From NCBI RefSeq assembly GCF_001742145.1, contig NZ_CP015749.1, positions 4,526,001-4,590,000 on the forward strand: DNA of 64,000 nt, read 5' to 3'. Each line of letters opens with the position of its first letter. The stretch's first letter is position 1. The notes below the pieces were generated by a model. The model ran no database searches. It was not told where the DNA came from and saw only the letters and a list, made by a program, of their open reading frames with translations. Shown here in pieces: positions 45,787 through 54,358 of this stretch. Made by a program: the position numbers and the translations under genes. This DNA comes from Pectobacterium parmentieri (GTDB taxonomy: Bacteria > Pseudomonadota > Gammaproteobacteria > Enterobacterales > Enterobacteriaceae).

Positions 45787-46994
45787 GCTTGCTTAGCGAT
45801 AACAGTTTTGAGGATTGCATCAAGTGTACGGTCTGTACCACGTACTGTCCGGTTTCGCGCGTGAACCCGCTTTACCCAGGCCCGAAACAGGCTGGGCCGG
45901 ACGGCGAGCGCCTGCGGCGCAAAGATCCTGCGCTGTACGATGATGCGCTGAAATACTGCACCAACTGCAAACGCTGTGAAGTCGCGTGCCCGTCGGATGT
46001 CAAAATCGGCGACATTATTCAGCGTGCGAAAGCGACACACAGCAGTCACAAGCCGACGCTGCGCGACGCGATTCTGAGCCATACCGACCTCATGGGGTCG
46101 ATTGCTACGCCGTTTGCGCCGTTGGTTAATACGGCTACCAGCCTGAAACCGGTGCGCCAGTTGTTGGATAAAGCGTTGAAAATCGACCATCGTCGCCAGT
46201 TGCCGAAATATTCGTTCGGTACGTTCCGACGCTGGTATCGCCAGCAGGCAGCAAAGCAACAGGCCTATGATGAGCAGGTCGCGTACTTCCACGGCTGCTA
46301 TGTGAACTACAACCATCCACAGTTGGGTAAAGATCTGGTTCAGGTCTTTAACGCGATGGGGATTGGCGTCCAGTTGCTGAATAAAGAGAAGTGCTGTGGT
46401 GTGCCGCTGATCGCCAATGGTTTTCACGACAAGGCCAGAAAGCAGGCACACGCGAATATCACGTCGCTGGATGAGGCGATCAATCATAAATCTCTTCCGG
46501 TGGTCGCGACATCATCCAGTTGTACGTTCACGCTGCGGGACGAGTATCCGCATCTGCTGGGCGTAGACAACGGGCACGTGCGCGATGGTATCGAACTGGT
46601 GACGCGACAGCTCTATCGTCTGTTGGAAGAGGGAGGGCGAACGCTGCCGCTGCGCAAACTGCCGCTGCGGGTGGCGTATCATACGCCTTGCCATCTGGAA
46701 CGCATGGGCTGGACGGCGTATACCTTAGCGTTGTTGCAACGTATTCCCGGTCTTGAACTGGTGATGCTGGATTCCCAGTGCTGCGGTATTGCGGGCACCT
46801 ACGGCTTTAAGAAAGAGAATTACGCCACCTCGCAAGGCATTGGCGCTCCGCTGTTCCAGCAGATTGAAGAAAGCGGAGTTGATATCGTGGTGACGGACTG
46901 TGAAACCTGTAAATGGCAGATTGAGATGTCGACCAGCAAACGATGTGAACACCCAATCACGCTGCTGGCAAGGTCATTAGCACAGCCAGAGTAA
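45783..46994 (+). CDS. glpC: Anaerobic glycerol-3-phosphate dehydrogenase, subunit C
   Basis: A 403-residue iron-sulfur membrane-associated subunit. Two 4Fe-4S motifs are visible: CIKCTVCTTYCPVSR (residues about 12-26) and CTNCKRCEVACPSD (59-72); two CCG domains follow (CCGVPLIANG and CCGIAGTYGF), as in heterodisulfide reductase-type subunits. GAAGGAGGG precedes the start. It is the last gene of glpABC and ends before a strong terminator. Confidence 0.97.
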   Translation: MSLLSDNSFEDCIKCTVCTTYCPVSRVNPLYPGPKQAGPDGERLRRKDPALYDDALKYCTNCKRCEVACPSDVKIGDIIQRAKATHSSHKPTLRDAILSHTDLMGSIATPFAPLVNTATSLKPVRQLLDKALKIDHRRQLPKYSFGTFRRWYRQQAAKQQAYDEQVAYFHGCYVNYNHPQLGKDLVQVFNAMGIGVQLLNKEKCCGVPLIANGFHDKARKQAHANITSLDEAINHKSLPVVATSSSCTFTLRDEYPHLLGVDNGHVRDGIELVTRQLYRLLEEGGRTLPLRKLPLRVAYHTPCHLERMGWTAYTLALLQRIPGLELVMLDSQCCGIAGTYGFKKENYATSQGIGAPLFQQIEESGVDIVVTDCETCKWQIEMSTSKRCEHPITLLARSLAQPE

Positions 46995-47047
46995 CAAGCA
47001 AAAGCGGAACAAAACGGGTAATGCAGGTCACGTAATCCTCATTTTAG

Positions 47048-47105
47048 GAGAAACACGGAGATGAGGTTCCCGCAGGGATACCTCGCCCCGTGTTTCTCGG
47101 TTTTT
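47048..47105 (+). terminator. Rho-independent terminator of glpABC
   Basis: Arms GAGAAACACGG (47048-47058) and CCGTGTTTCTC (47088-47098) are perfect complements, with an inner GAGG/CCTC pairing, followed by GGTTTTT. Confidence 0.85.
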
Positions 47106-47192
47106 AAACGATCGGTATTAAGCCAAACGCGCTGTTCTGCGGTCCGTATTGAGAATAAGAATTTATCGCAAAAAGAACTTTACAAGTGCGAA

Positions 47193-47207
47193 TGATAATG
47201 ATTATTA
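47193..47207. promoter_or_regulatory. Fur box of ryhB
   Basis: TGATAATGATTATTA is a 7-1-7 inverted repeat with one mismatch and fits the Fur consensus (TGATAATNATTATCA). It lies just upstream of the RyhB sequence, as in E. coli, so RyhB should be made only when iron is scarce. Confidence 0.85.
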
Positions 47208-47211
47208 TTGC

Positions 47212-47345
47212 TGTGCGTTCCGGGGGACGATGTCATGTACCTGAGTTAATGGTGTTCACGACGATACGGCTTCCCTGTGAAGGCACGACATTGCTCACAT
47301 TGCTTCCAGTATTATTTAGCCAGCTCGGGTGCTGGCTTTTTTTTT
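47212..47345 (+). ncRNA. ryhB: RyhB iron-responsive small RNA
   Basis: The core GCACGACATTGCTCACATTG followed by CTTCCAGTATTA (47283-47314) is identical to E. coli RyhB and is the base-pairing region that represses iron-using proteins such as sodB and sdh mRNAs. It ends in terminator AGCCAGC / GCTGGCT with nine T (47318-47345). The 5' end is uncertain: the region before the core differs from E. coli and seems longer; TTCAC/GTGAA (47255 onward) could form the first stem. The location near yhhW agrees with E. coli synteny. Confidence 0.9.
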
Positions 47346-47433
47346 GTCATATTTTTTTGATTATCAATAGAAATGAGCCACTACCTCACTATCCATAAAC
47401 GGTAATCTCCAAAATTACCCTGCCGTAAGATCA

Positions 47434-47846
47434 TTAGCTTGAAGCATTAGCCGTGATGACAGGCGGTAGCCAGCTACGATAGCCAAAGGCACGGCGTCCG
47501 AACACAATCAACGCAATCCCGAATATCAGTGCTGCAACCAAAATTATGGCGATAATTTGCAGAGGCATGAAGCTACCGCTGGACCTAACACCATGGTTAT
47601 CTGATCGACGCCTTGCAGCATGGTATGGGTTTTAGGCAACGCGTCGGGCGAGATATGACGTGGCAGTAGGGCATCAGTGGCAACAAAGTTAAGCACATAG
47701 GCCACCGATAGCAGAGCCATCATTGTGGCTAGGGCTGGAAACGTGGCTTGTGGGGACAGGTAGAGAGCGACAAAAGTCACTATCATCAATACCGCACGAA
47801 CCGCATCGACATTAAAGAAGATGAAACGGGGCTTAATGCGGTTCAT
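47434..47846 (-). pseudogene. MFS transporter remnant
   Basis: On the minus strand, 47846 down to about 47560 reads as the middle of an MFS transporter: VDAVRAVLMIVTFVALYLSP, LPRHISPDALPKTHTMLQGVDQ and MVLGPAVAS are typical of the helix 4 to 6 region. The frame then shifts; a different frame continues with LQIIAIILVAALIFGIALIVFG and ends at a stop near 47434. N-terminal helices and most of the second half are missing, so this is a decayed gene. A short further coding-like stretch (47847-47940, minus, ending GDYHRAIAVTDKYLG) overlaps its apparent start and was not recognised. Confidence 0.6.
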
Positions 47847-47939
47847 TGCCTAGGTATTTGTCGGTGACTGCAATGGCACGATGATAATCTCCCTGATTAA
47901 TCACCTCGACACTTACCTCTTGTCTGGCCGTAACATACT

Positions 47940-48280
47940 CTTCTTTTGGCCATGGTGAGTACGCGCATACCGCTGGAGGCTCGGAGTGCTCCTGCCAGCA
48001 CGCGTTCACGAAGCGCAAATTCGCCTCCTAACAATATTTTCTTTCCTAACGATTCACAGTTTCGCGGCGAGTGGTGCTTCTGGCTACATGATCAAACGGA
48101 AAGCGTGCTGCTTACCCCAAGGCTGATGATCAATAACAGTGATGCGATGATTGATGCGATATTGCAGGGCGTGGGTATAGCACTGATTCCAACGTTTATC
48201 GCAAATAGTTATTTGCTGAACGGTCGCTTGAAACGCGTGTGTTTATTGACGATTTTATGGCGTGGTTGAAAACGAAATAG
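47940..48280 (+). pseudogene. LysR-family regulator remnant (C-terminal part)
   Basis: The plus strand reads as the co-inducer domain of a LysR regulator: APASTRSRSANSPPNNIFFP, GEWCFWLHDQTESV, NNSDAMIDAILQGVGIALIP and LLNGRLKRV match the usual C-terminal pattern. Just after LKRV the frame breaks, and a second frame supplies the family's usual end FIDDFMAWLKTK and stop at 48280. The helix-turn-helix N-terminus is absent. It is divergent from the MFS remnant, suggesting that a LysR/MFS pair was inactivated together. Confidence 0.65.
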
Positions 48281-48423
48281 CTAAGAGACGGGGATGTTCA
48301 TAATATGCCCCGCCAACCTTTCATCCCGTTCTGATTTTTCGAACAGAGCGGTGAGTTTTTTGCGCTATCTTATTTACCACCGCCCGTTACACTTTCCTTA
48401 TCAGAAACGCAGGAGGAAAGAAC

Positions 48424-49119
48424 ATGATCTATTTACGTCAAGCGCAAGATCGCGGACATGCTAATCACGGCTGGCTCGACAGTTGGCACACGTTCTCATT
48501 TGCCGATTATTACGATCCTGATTTCATGGGATTCTCAGCACTGCGCGTGATTAATGAAGACTTTATTGAAGGTGGTCAGGGTTTCGGCACGCATCCGCAT
48601 AAAGATATGGAAATTTTGACCTATGTCTTGTCCGGTGCGGTTGAGCATCAGGACAGCATGGGAAATAAAGAGCAGGTGCCAGCGGGCGAATTCCAGATTA
48701 TGAGCGCGGGAACGGGCATTCGTCATTCTGAATATAACGCCAGCAAGGACGAACAACTGCACCTGTATCAAATTTGGATTATCCCGGAAAAAACCGGGCT
48801 GACGCCGCGCTACGAGCAGAAGCGTTTTGATGTGCTTCAGGGGCGTCAACTTGTGCTGTCCCCGGATGCGCGTGAAGGTTCGCTGAAAGTTTTTCAGGAC
48901 ATGACGCTATGGCGCTGGGCACTGAAAGCGCAGGAACAATCGGTGTATCAGATTCAGGCTGACCGTCGCGTTTGGGTTCAAGTGGTACGCGGCAGTGTAG
49001 AGATTAACGGCCAGAAAGCGGAAACCAGCGATGCATTTGCGGTTTGGGATGAAACGGCGATTTCCGTACACGCCAGCGCAGACAGCGAAATTCTGCTGTT
49101 TGATTTGCCGCCGGTATAA
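48424..49119 (+). CDS. yhhW: Pirin-family protein YhhW (quercetinase-like)
   Basis: A 231-residue bicupin (same length as E. coli YhhW) with near-identical N-terminus MIYLRQAQDRGHANHGWLDSWHTFSFADYYDP. Metal-ligand pattern HPHKDMEILTYVLSGAVEHQDSMG gives His57, His59, His101 and Glu103-type positions (HSEY). E. coli YhhW has quercetin 2,3-dioxygenase activity; in a plant-associated bacterium flavonoid breakdown is plausible but not shown. GGAGGAA precedes ATG 48424. Confidence 0.95.
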   Translation: MIYLRQAQDRGHANHGWLDSWHTFSFADYYDPDFMGFSALRVINEDFIEGGQGFGTHPHKDMEILTYVLSGAVEHQDSMGNKEQVPAGEFQIMSAGTGIRHSEYNASKDEQLHLYQIWIIPEKTGLTPRYEQKRFDVLQGRQLVLSPDAREGSLKVFQDMTLWRWALKAQEQSVYQIQADRRVWVQVVRGSVEINGQKAETSDAFAVWDETAISVHASADSEILLFDLPPV

Positions 49120-49135
49120 CGATGGCGAAGACGTT

Positions 49136-49168
49136 AATAAGCCCGCGTAGAAAGGACGCGGGCTTATT
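49136..49168. terminator. Bidirectional terminator between yhhW and the GH3 gene
   Basis: Perfect 12-bp stem AATAAGCCCGCG / CGCGGGCTTATT with a nine-base loop, serving the two converging genes. Confidence 0.75.
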
Positions 49169-49177
49169 TCAGCCACA

Positions 49178-50974
49178 TTACCAGCTCAGCCCAAACCCTC
49201 TAGAAAATGCCACCGTACCGGTATTCGTCTCCACATCGTAGTTTTGCCAGATATTGACCGGGAGTTTCCCCTGTGGCGCGAGCTTACCTGTCAGCACCTC
49301 TGCCAAAGATATCATCGAGTGACCACGCCAACTACCGTTGTCATACCCGTAATAGGAATATGTCGCCACAGCAGCGTTAACGTCACCAGCGTAGCTGATA
49401 ATGTCATACGGTGCGCGTAGTGAAAGGTGAACGCGCTTTTTCCCCAGATCGGCAGCATGTCGTAACCAGTTCGGGTAGGGGGTATTCGCGACCCCGTCCT
49501 TTGCTTTTTCAGTGGCAGTTTCATCCTGCTCAACTGGTGTAAAGCGGGTTGACAACGTTCCGAGAAGAAATACGTCACAGTTGGAAATATGATCTCTGAC
49601 TTGGGCATCGGTCAGTTCCGTTTCCTTTGCTGCAACCACATTTAGGTATCCCTCCTGTGTCATAACGGCTGCAATGCCTTTGGCCTGCTCTCCCCAGGGG
49701 GTCAGGATAAAATAGCGCAGGGTCTTGTCTCTTAATGGCAGCAGTGATTGCTGGTTGATCACCACAGTTATGGAACGATCGGCAATGTGTTTTTCTACCT
49801 CGTATCCCCGTGTAGAAGAGGTGTCAGCGATGGTTGGTTTTTTCTCACATAAAAGGTGATACCGTGCTTTGAGGGTTAAAATTCGCTCTACCGACGCATC
49901 AATCTCGGCTTCTCTGATGTTCCCTTTCTTCACCATGTCCACAATATGCTGGATCAAGTCTGGCAAGAGTTTGATCTGATCGGGAGATGAAATGCTGATG
50001 GGCATCAGGGCTATATCCACGCCAGCGGTGAACACCTGTCGGACGGCTTCTTCCTGACTGAAATGATCGGCAATCGCGCCCATATCCAGTGCATCTGAAA
50101 TCGTCACACCAGCATAGCCCAACTCACCGCGCAGGATATCAGTCTGGATCGCATATGACATGGTTGCAGGCACCGTAATTTTTTCACCGTTACGTGTAGT
50201 AACCTGAGAGTTATCCAGTGCCGGATACTGAATATGAGCCGTCATGACCATATCCGGCACCGTCTGGCTATCAATAGCCCGCTTATAAGGCATGATATCG
50301 ATGGCAAAGGCGTCTTTTCGTGAGCGGTCGACACGGGGCAGACCAGTGTGAGAATCCGTAGATGTGCTGCCGTGTCCCGGAAAATGCTTGTAAGCGGTGA
50401 TCAATCCTTGCTGTTTCATGCCTGCCGTCATTTTTTCCGCCACACGATAAACGGTGTCCGCGTCGTCGCTGAAAGCACGCACGTTAATGACCGGGTTGAA
50501 AGGGTTGGTGTTGACATCAACGACCGGTGCAAAGTTGGTATTGATATGCGTAAAAAGCATGTCTTGTGCCATCAGACGGCCCTGTTCGCTGGCAATCTGT
50601 ATATCAGCTCCTCCTTCAATCGCTGCGGATAGCGCCATATTACCGGGAAATGATGCATAATCGCCGCGTGGTAGGCGAAAAACGTTGCCCCCTTCGTTAT
50701 CTGTGCTAATGAATAATCGGACGCCACCACAGGTTTCCATCGCGGTATACCAAGCTGTCAGTTTTTTAATTTGCAGCTTATCTTTCAGATTGTTGGCAAA
50801 TAGGATCACGCCACCAATATGGTGATCCGTGATTAATTTTCCTATCGCGTCATCGGGAATCGTCATGTCCTGATTACTTTTTCCCGTTGAATTCCAGTAG
50901 CGAAAATCCAGCATGAGTTTTTGTCCGATTTTCTCTTCTAATGTCATTTGGTTTATTTTCTGTTTAATATTCAT
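49178..50974 (-). CDS. Glycoside hydrolase family 3, NagZ-type beta-N-acetylglucosaminidase with C-terminal domain
   Basis: A 598-residue GH3 enzyme. The N-terminal barrel (about 1-340) has LFISTDNEGGNVFRLP, the NagZ-specific His/Asp catalytic pair loop KHFPGHGSTSTDSHTGLP (about 199-216) and the nucleophile Asp in VTISDALDMGAI. A second alpha/beta domain (about 370-598) follows, absent from Gram-negative NagZ. No signal peptide is visible, so it may be cytoplasmic. Likely substrates are beta-N-acetylglucosaminides from peptidoglycan or chitin. It stands alone between yhhW and a gntR remnant, in opposite orientation to them, which suggests it was inserted as gntRKU was lost. Confidence 0.88.
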   Translation of the reverse strand: MNIKQKINQMTLEEKIGQKLMLDFRYWNSTGKSNQDMTIPDDAIGKLITDHHIGGVILFANNLKDKLQIKKLTAWYTAMETCGGVRLFISTDNEGGNVFRLPRGDYASFPGNMALSAAIEGGADIQIASEQGRLMAQDMLFTHINTNFAPVVDVNTNPFNPVINVRAFSDDADTVYRVAEKMTAGMKQQGLITAYKHFPGHGSTSTDSHTGLPRVDRSRKDAFAIDIMPYKRAIDSQTVPDMVMTAHIQYPALDNSQVTTRNGEKITVPATMSYAIQTDILRGELGYAGVTISDALDMGAIADHFSQEEAVRQVFTAGVDIALMPISISSPDQIKLLPDLIQHIVDMVKKGNIREAEIDASVERILTLKARYHLLCEKKPTIADTSSTRGYEVEKHIADRSITVVINQQSLLPLRDKTLRYFILTPWGEQAKGIAAVMTQEGYLNVVAAKETELTDAQVRDHISNCDVFLLGTLSTRFTPVEQDETATEKAKDGVANTPYPNWLRHAADLGKKRVHLSLRAPYDIISYAGDVNAAVATYSYYGYDNGSWRGHSMISLAEVLTGKLAPQGKLPVNIWQNYDVETNTGTVAFSRGFGLSW

Positions 50975-51029
50975 AAAATATTTCCTTTTTCAGGTTAAGG
51001 TTTAATGACAGTAAAATAATATGTAAGTG

Positions 51030-51182
51030 CTATACCCGTCATACTTCAAGTTGCATGAACGTTGGCTACGTTCAGTCGCCGGAATCACTTATTCAAGTAA
51101 GCTCATCCCTTCGGGGTCAGAGTAAGCGCTGTTCAAAAACGCCTTGCCGTTTTTTCCTGAAACTCTAATTAGTTATGGTATA
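51030..51182. repeat. ERIC-like intergenic repeat, copy 2 (with insertion)
   Basis: On the minus strand it matches copy 1 (19024-19150): GGATGAGCTTACTTGAATAA, GTGATTCCGGCGACTGAACG, AGCCAACG and CATGCAACTTGAAGTATGAC. Its other end (AGAGTTTCAGGAAAAAACGG, minus strand) also matches the start of copy 1, but about 33 extra bases with no counterpart separate it from the centre. It lies upstream of the GH3 gene. From 51183 to 51473 the sequence is A+T-rich with no gene. Confidence 0.75.
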
Positions 51183-51473
51183 TAACGTCACATGTCATTT
51201 TTTGATATTCAGATATCAGACAGCAATATTCTGACAATCGATTAGATAGGGTGTAAAAAAGAGTGAATATTAATATTAATTAATAACGTGTTGAATATTT
51301 AGGCGTGAAGCAATGGACAGTCAGCATTAAAATTAGCTAAAGCATTATTATTAACATGGGTAATTAAAAGCCATCTCGTACTTTCTGGAACACGTAAATT
51401 ATTCCCCTTCTCCTTTCGTTATCCTTTTTTTACTAGATTTAGGGCACTGTTTTTCAAGCGATTTTAGTCGATG

Positions 51474-51621
51474 ATGAAGAGGAGAATATCCGTTCTCTAG
51501 GATGTTTATGACCGCGTTGGGATTACCAACATAACGGTAAGCCGCTATTTGCGTAATCCCGCTTAGGTGTCGACTGCGTTGCAGGAAAAGATCGCAGGCT
51601 TCAGTTATCCTAGCCCCAGTT
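51474..51621 (+). pseudogene. gntR: gntR (gluconate repressor) remnant, N-terminal part
   Basis: From ATG 51474 the frame reads MKRRISVL-stop-DVYDRVGITN then ITVSRYLRNPA-stop-VSTALQEKIAG, closely following the E. coli GntR N-terminus (VLQDVADRVG, MTVSRFLRNPEQVS, ALRGKIA), a LacI-family helix-turn-helix. Both stops are TAG and stand where E. coli has Gln, as expected from CAG to TAG change. Similarity ends near 51608, next to the 3' end of yhgN. In E. coli gntR-gntK-gntU lies in this very interval between yhhW and yhgN; gntK and gntU are gone here. Confidence 0.85.
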
Positions 51622-52215
51622 TTATAACTTCATGTAAGCACGGATACCGTCGAGGAACATCTGCGTCGATAGCATCACCAGAATCAGCCCCATCAATTTC
51701 TCCAGCGCACTCACGCCTTTCTCACCCAGCAAACGCAAGAACAAATCTGACATCAGCAAGATGATGAAGGAGATCGTCCAGGCGATAAACAGCGCCAGCG
51801 TCAGGTGGGGTAACTGATCCGGATACTGGTGGGAAAGCAGCATCAGCGCTGCGAGGATCGACGGCCCTGCGACCAGCGGAATCGCCATCGGCACCAGAAA
51901 CGGTTCTTCTCCGGCTGGCAGACCGCTGCTGTTGCCTTCCTGCGAGGGGAAAATCATCCGAATCGCGATGAGGAACAGCACGATACCGCCGGAAATGGAT
52001 ACGGTTTCGGTGCGCAGATTCAGGAACGCCAGAATGTGTTCACCGGCGAACAGGAAAATCAGCATCAGCCCGAGTGCGATCAGCATTTCGCGGATCAGCA
52101 CCACACGTCGGCGTTTGGGGTCGAGGTGCTTGAGTACGGACATGAAAATCGGCAGGTTGCCGAGTGGATCCATAATGAGCAACAGCAGCACCGTTGCGGA
52201 GATCATTTCTGTCAT
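51622..52215 (-). CDS. yhgN: MarC-family inner-membrane protein YhgN
   Basis: A 197-residue membrane protein (E. coli 197), six helices, with the family blocks LIMDPLGNLPIFMSVLKHLDPKRR, SISGGIVLFLIAIRMIFP and IPLVAGPSILAALMLLSHQ. Function is unknown; MarC was once linked wrongly to multiple antibiotic resistance. It is divergent from asd, as in E. coli, with a 290-base gap containing promoters and no evident gene. Confidence 0.94.
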   Translation of the reverse strand: MTEMISATVLLLLIMDPLGNLPIFMSVLKHLDPKRRRVVLIREMLIALGLMLIFLFAGEHILAFLNLRTETVSISGGIVLFLIAIRMIFPSQEGNSSGLPAGEEPFLVPMAIPLVAGPSILAALMLLSHQYPDQLPHLTLALFIAWTISFIILLMSDLFLRLLGEKGVSALEKLMGLILVMLSTQMFLDGIRAYMKL

Positions 52216-52505
52216 GTTAGTTGTTGCTCCTGTTACCTGACCGTGGCGGCGATATTATGTACTGGTCGCGATTCTTATCGTGAGTCAGGTTGATGATATT
52301 AGAATGACTGCTGAAAAATGCCGTACTATCGAATAAATTCACTTGCGACTTTATGTACATTTTGTAAGGTTGAATGACACGATAATTTACAGGTTTACGA
52401 CACGACACGCGCAACCTCTGCGGCAGATCACTGAGTCAGCAATAACTACGCGCTATTGACGTTAGCCGGAATTCTTTTTGTTACCCCCAAAGCAGGACAG
52501 TTACC

Positions 52506-53609
52506 ATGAAAAATGTTGGTTTTATTGGCTGGCGCGGTATGGTCGGCTCGGTTCTCATGCAGCGCATGGTGGAAGAACGCGACTTTGATGTGATTCACCC
52601 GGTATTCTTTTCAACGTCTCAGCACGGTGAACCCGCACCCGCACTGGGCGGTCATCAAGGCGTGTTGCAGGATGCTTATAGTATCGAAGCATTGCGTGCG
52701 CTGGACATCATCATTACCTGTCAGGGTGGCGATTATACCAATGAAGTGTACCCAAAGCTGCGTGAAAGTGGCTGGCAGGGTTATTGGATCGACGCCGCAT
52801 CCTCGCTGCGTATGAAAGATGACGCGATTATTATTCTGGACCCGGTTAACCACGGGGTGATTCAGCAAGGTCTGGATAAAGGCATCAAAACCTTTGCTGG
52901 CGGTAACTGTACCGTCAGCCTGATGCTGATGTCATTGGGCGGTCTGTTTGCTAATAATCTGGTGGAGTGGGTGTCTGCTGCGACGTATCAGGCTGCCTCT
53001 GGCGGTGGTGCGCGTCACATGCGTGAGTTGCTGGCCCAGATGGGGGAGTTGCACGGTGAAGTCGCGAAAGAATTACAGGATCCGGCTTCTGCGATTCTGG
53101 ATATCGAGCGTAAAGTCACGGCGCTGACCCGTAGCGGTTCGCTGCCGACTGATAACTTCGGTGTGCCGTTGGCAGGTAGCTTGATTCCGTGGATCGACAA
53201 ACAGTTGGATAATGGCCAGAGCCGCGAAGAGTGGAAAGGTCAGGCGGAAACTAACAAAATTCTGAGCACCAGCAGCGTGATTCCAGTTGATGGCCTCTGC
53301 GTGCGCGTCGGCGCACTGCGCTGTCATAGCCAGGCGTTCACCATCAAATTGAAGAAAGACGTGGCGCTGCCGGAAATTGAACAACTGCTGGCTACCCATA
53401 ACGACTGGGTGAAAGTGGTGCCGAACGATCGTGACATCACCATGCGTGAGTTGACCCCTGCTGCGGTAACGGGCACGCTTTCCACGCCGGTGGGTCGTCT
53501 GCGTAAGCTGAACATGGGGCCGGAATATCTGTCCGCCTTTACGGTTGGCGATCAGTTGCTGTGGGGAGCCGCTGAACCGCTGCGCCGTATGCTGCGTATC
53601 CTGCTGTAA
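52506..53609 (+). CDS. asd: Aspartate-semialdehyde dehydrogenase
   Basis: A 367-residue enzyme, same length as E. coli Asd. It reduces aspartyl phosphate to aspartate semialdehyde for lysine, threonine, methionine and diaminopimelate. The NADP motif [14 protein letters not shown] is at residues 8-21; the catalytic cysteine is in [11 protein letters not shown] (about residue 135) and the His in [13 protein letters not shown] (about 274). Its own promoter region precedes it; a hairpin follows. Confidence 0.98.
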   Translation: MKNVGFIGWRGMVGSVLMQRMVEERDFDVIHPVFFSTSQHGEPAPALGGHQGVLQDAYSIEALRALDIIITCQGGDYTNEVYPKLRESGWQGYWIDAASSLRMKDDAIIILDPVNHGVIQQGLDKGIKTFAGGNCTVSLMLMSLGGLFANNLVEWVSAATYQAASGGGARHMRELLAQMGELHGEVAKELQDPASAILDIERKVTALTRSGSLPTDNFGVPLAGSLIPWIDKQLDNGQSREEWKGQAETNKILSTSSVIPVDGLCVRVGALRCHSQAFTIKLKKDVALPEIEQLLATHNDWVKVVPNDRDITMRELTPAAVTGTLSTPVGRLRKLNMGPEYLSAFTVGDQLLWGAAEPLRRMLRILL

Positions 53610-53622
53610 TTCTGCTGCTTTT

Positions 53623-53658
53623 CTGGCGCGACATCGGTTGGTGTTGCGCCAGTTTCAT
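53623..53658 (+). terminator. Probable asd terminator
   Basis: Stem CTGGCGCGACATC / GGTGTTGCGCCAG (13 pairs including two weak pairs) with a short loop, 14 bases after the asd stop, followed by TTTCAT. Confidence 0.5.
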
Positions 53659-53783
53659 ACTCAGGTTACATCGAGAACATAAACGAATGAATACCAACAG
53701 TGAATAAGAGATGGCGTAGACAACGCTGGCTATTCTTGGCAGGTTTCATTGATGTCTGGACTACTGGTTTGCAGCTAACACTT

Positions 53784-54275
53784 TCAGCAAAGCACCAGAC
53801 CTCTTTGTTGCAGACACTGATTCAGTTGATCCACTTTATCTTTATTCGTCGTGATGCAGATAAGGCGTGAGTTTTCATGTAAATAAACTTCGCCGTTCTG
53901 AAGTAATCCGACTTCAAGCAACTGCAATTCGGCTTGTTGTAGCTGCTGCTGTAACACCGGCAGGAAAAAACCGGATGCAGCATAAAAGAACTCTTCAGGA
54001 GTGATGTCTCCGATTGGAAAACCCTGTTCGTCAAACAAACTGTCCACCGATAAGGAGACCCCAGACTGCTTGATAGGCACTAGAGCACCCAGATCCCGAG
54101 GATCAAATTCTTTCCATTCAATATAACAAAGAAAATCTTCCCCCAATAAATCATCCAGCCAATAGATCTGCGCATATTCACCATGCGACTTATCTAATGC
54201 TGGCGTAATGATATCTCGTGCTGAAAATCCGGGCACTGCCTGTTCAAATGCAGCATAAAGTGCGGTATCGGTCAT
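53784..54275 (-). CDS. Uncharacterised 163-residue acidic protein
   Basis: I do not recognise this family with certainty. The protein is acidic and soluble, with no signal peptide or membrane segment. Notable stretches are IYWLDDLLGEDFLCYIEWKEFDPRDLG in the first half and a glutamine/leucine-rich helix LPVLQQQLQQAELQLLEVGLLQ near residues 107-128, probably a coiled coil. It lies downstream of the BtsS-type kinase on the same strand with an 83-base gap, where E. coli has the response regulator gene btsR, but it has no receiver or LytTR domain. Confidence 0.75.
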   Translation of the reverse strand: MTDTALYAAFEQAVPGFSARDIITPALDKSHGEYAQIYWLDDLLGEDFLCYIEWKEFDPRDLGALVPIKQSGVSLSVDSLFDEQGFPIGDITPEEFFYAASGFFLPVLQQQLQQAELQLLEVGLLQNGEVYLHENSRLICITTNKDKVDQLNQCLQQRGLVLC

Positions 54276-54358
54276 AACTGTTCCTTGTATTGTTAAACTT
54301 ATTTTTCTCTGTCGTCATGGCATTCAACTATTCAACCCATAACGCCTTTATCTCTCCG

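Noticed and set aside
47186..47398. 70-codon frame with ATG near the Fur box
   Set aside because: It lies over RyhB and its terminator; the RNA explains the conservation.
51449..51502. Response-regulator-like peptide FQAILVDDEEENIRSL in another frame
   Set aside because: Looked like a receiver-domain start, but the overlapping frame aligns with GntR over a longer stretch with matching spacing, so the resemblance is chance.
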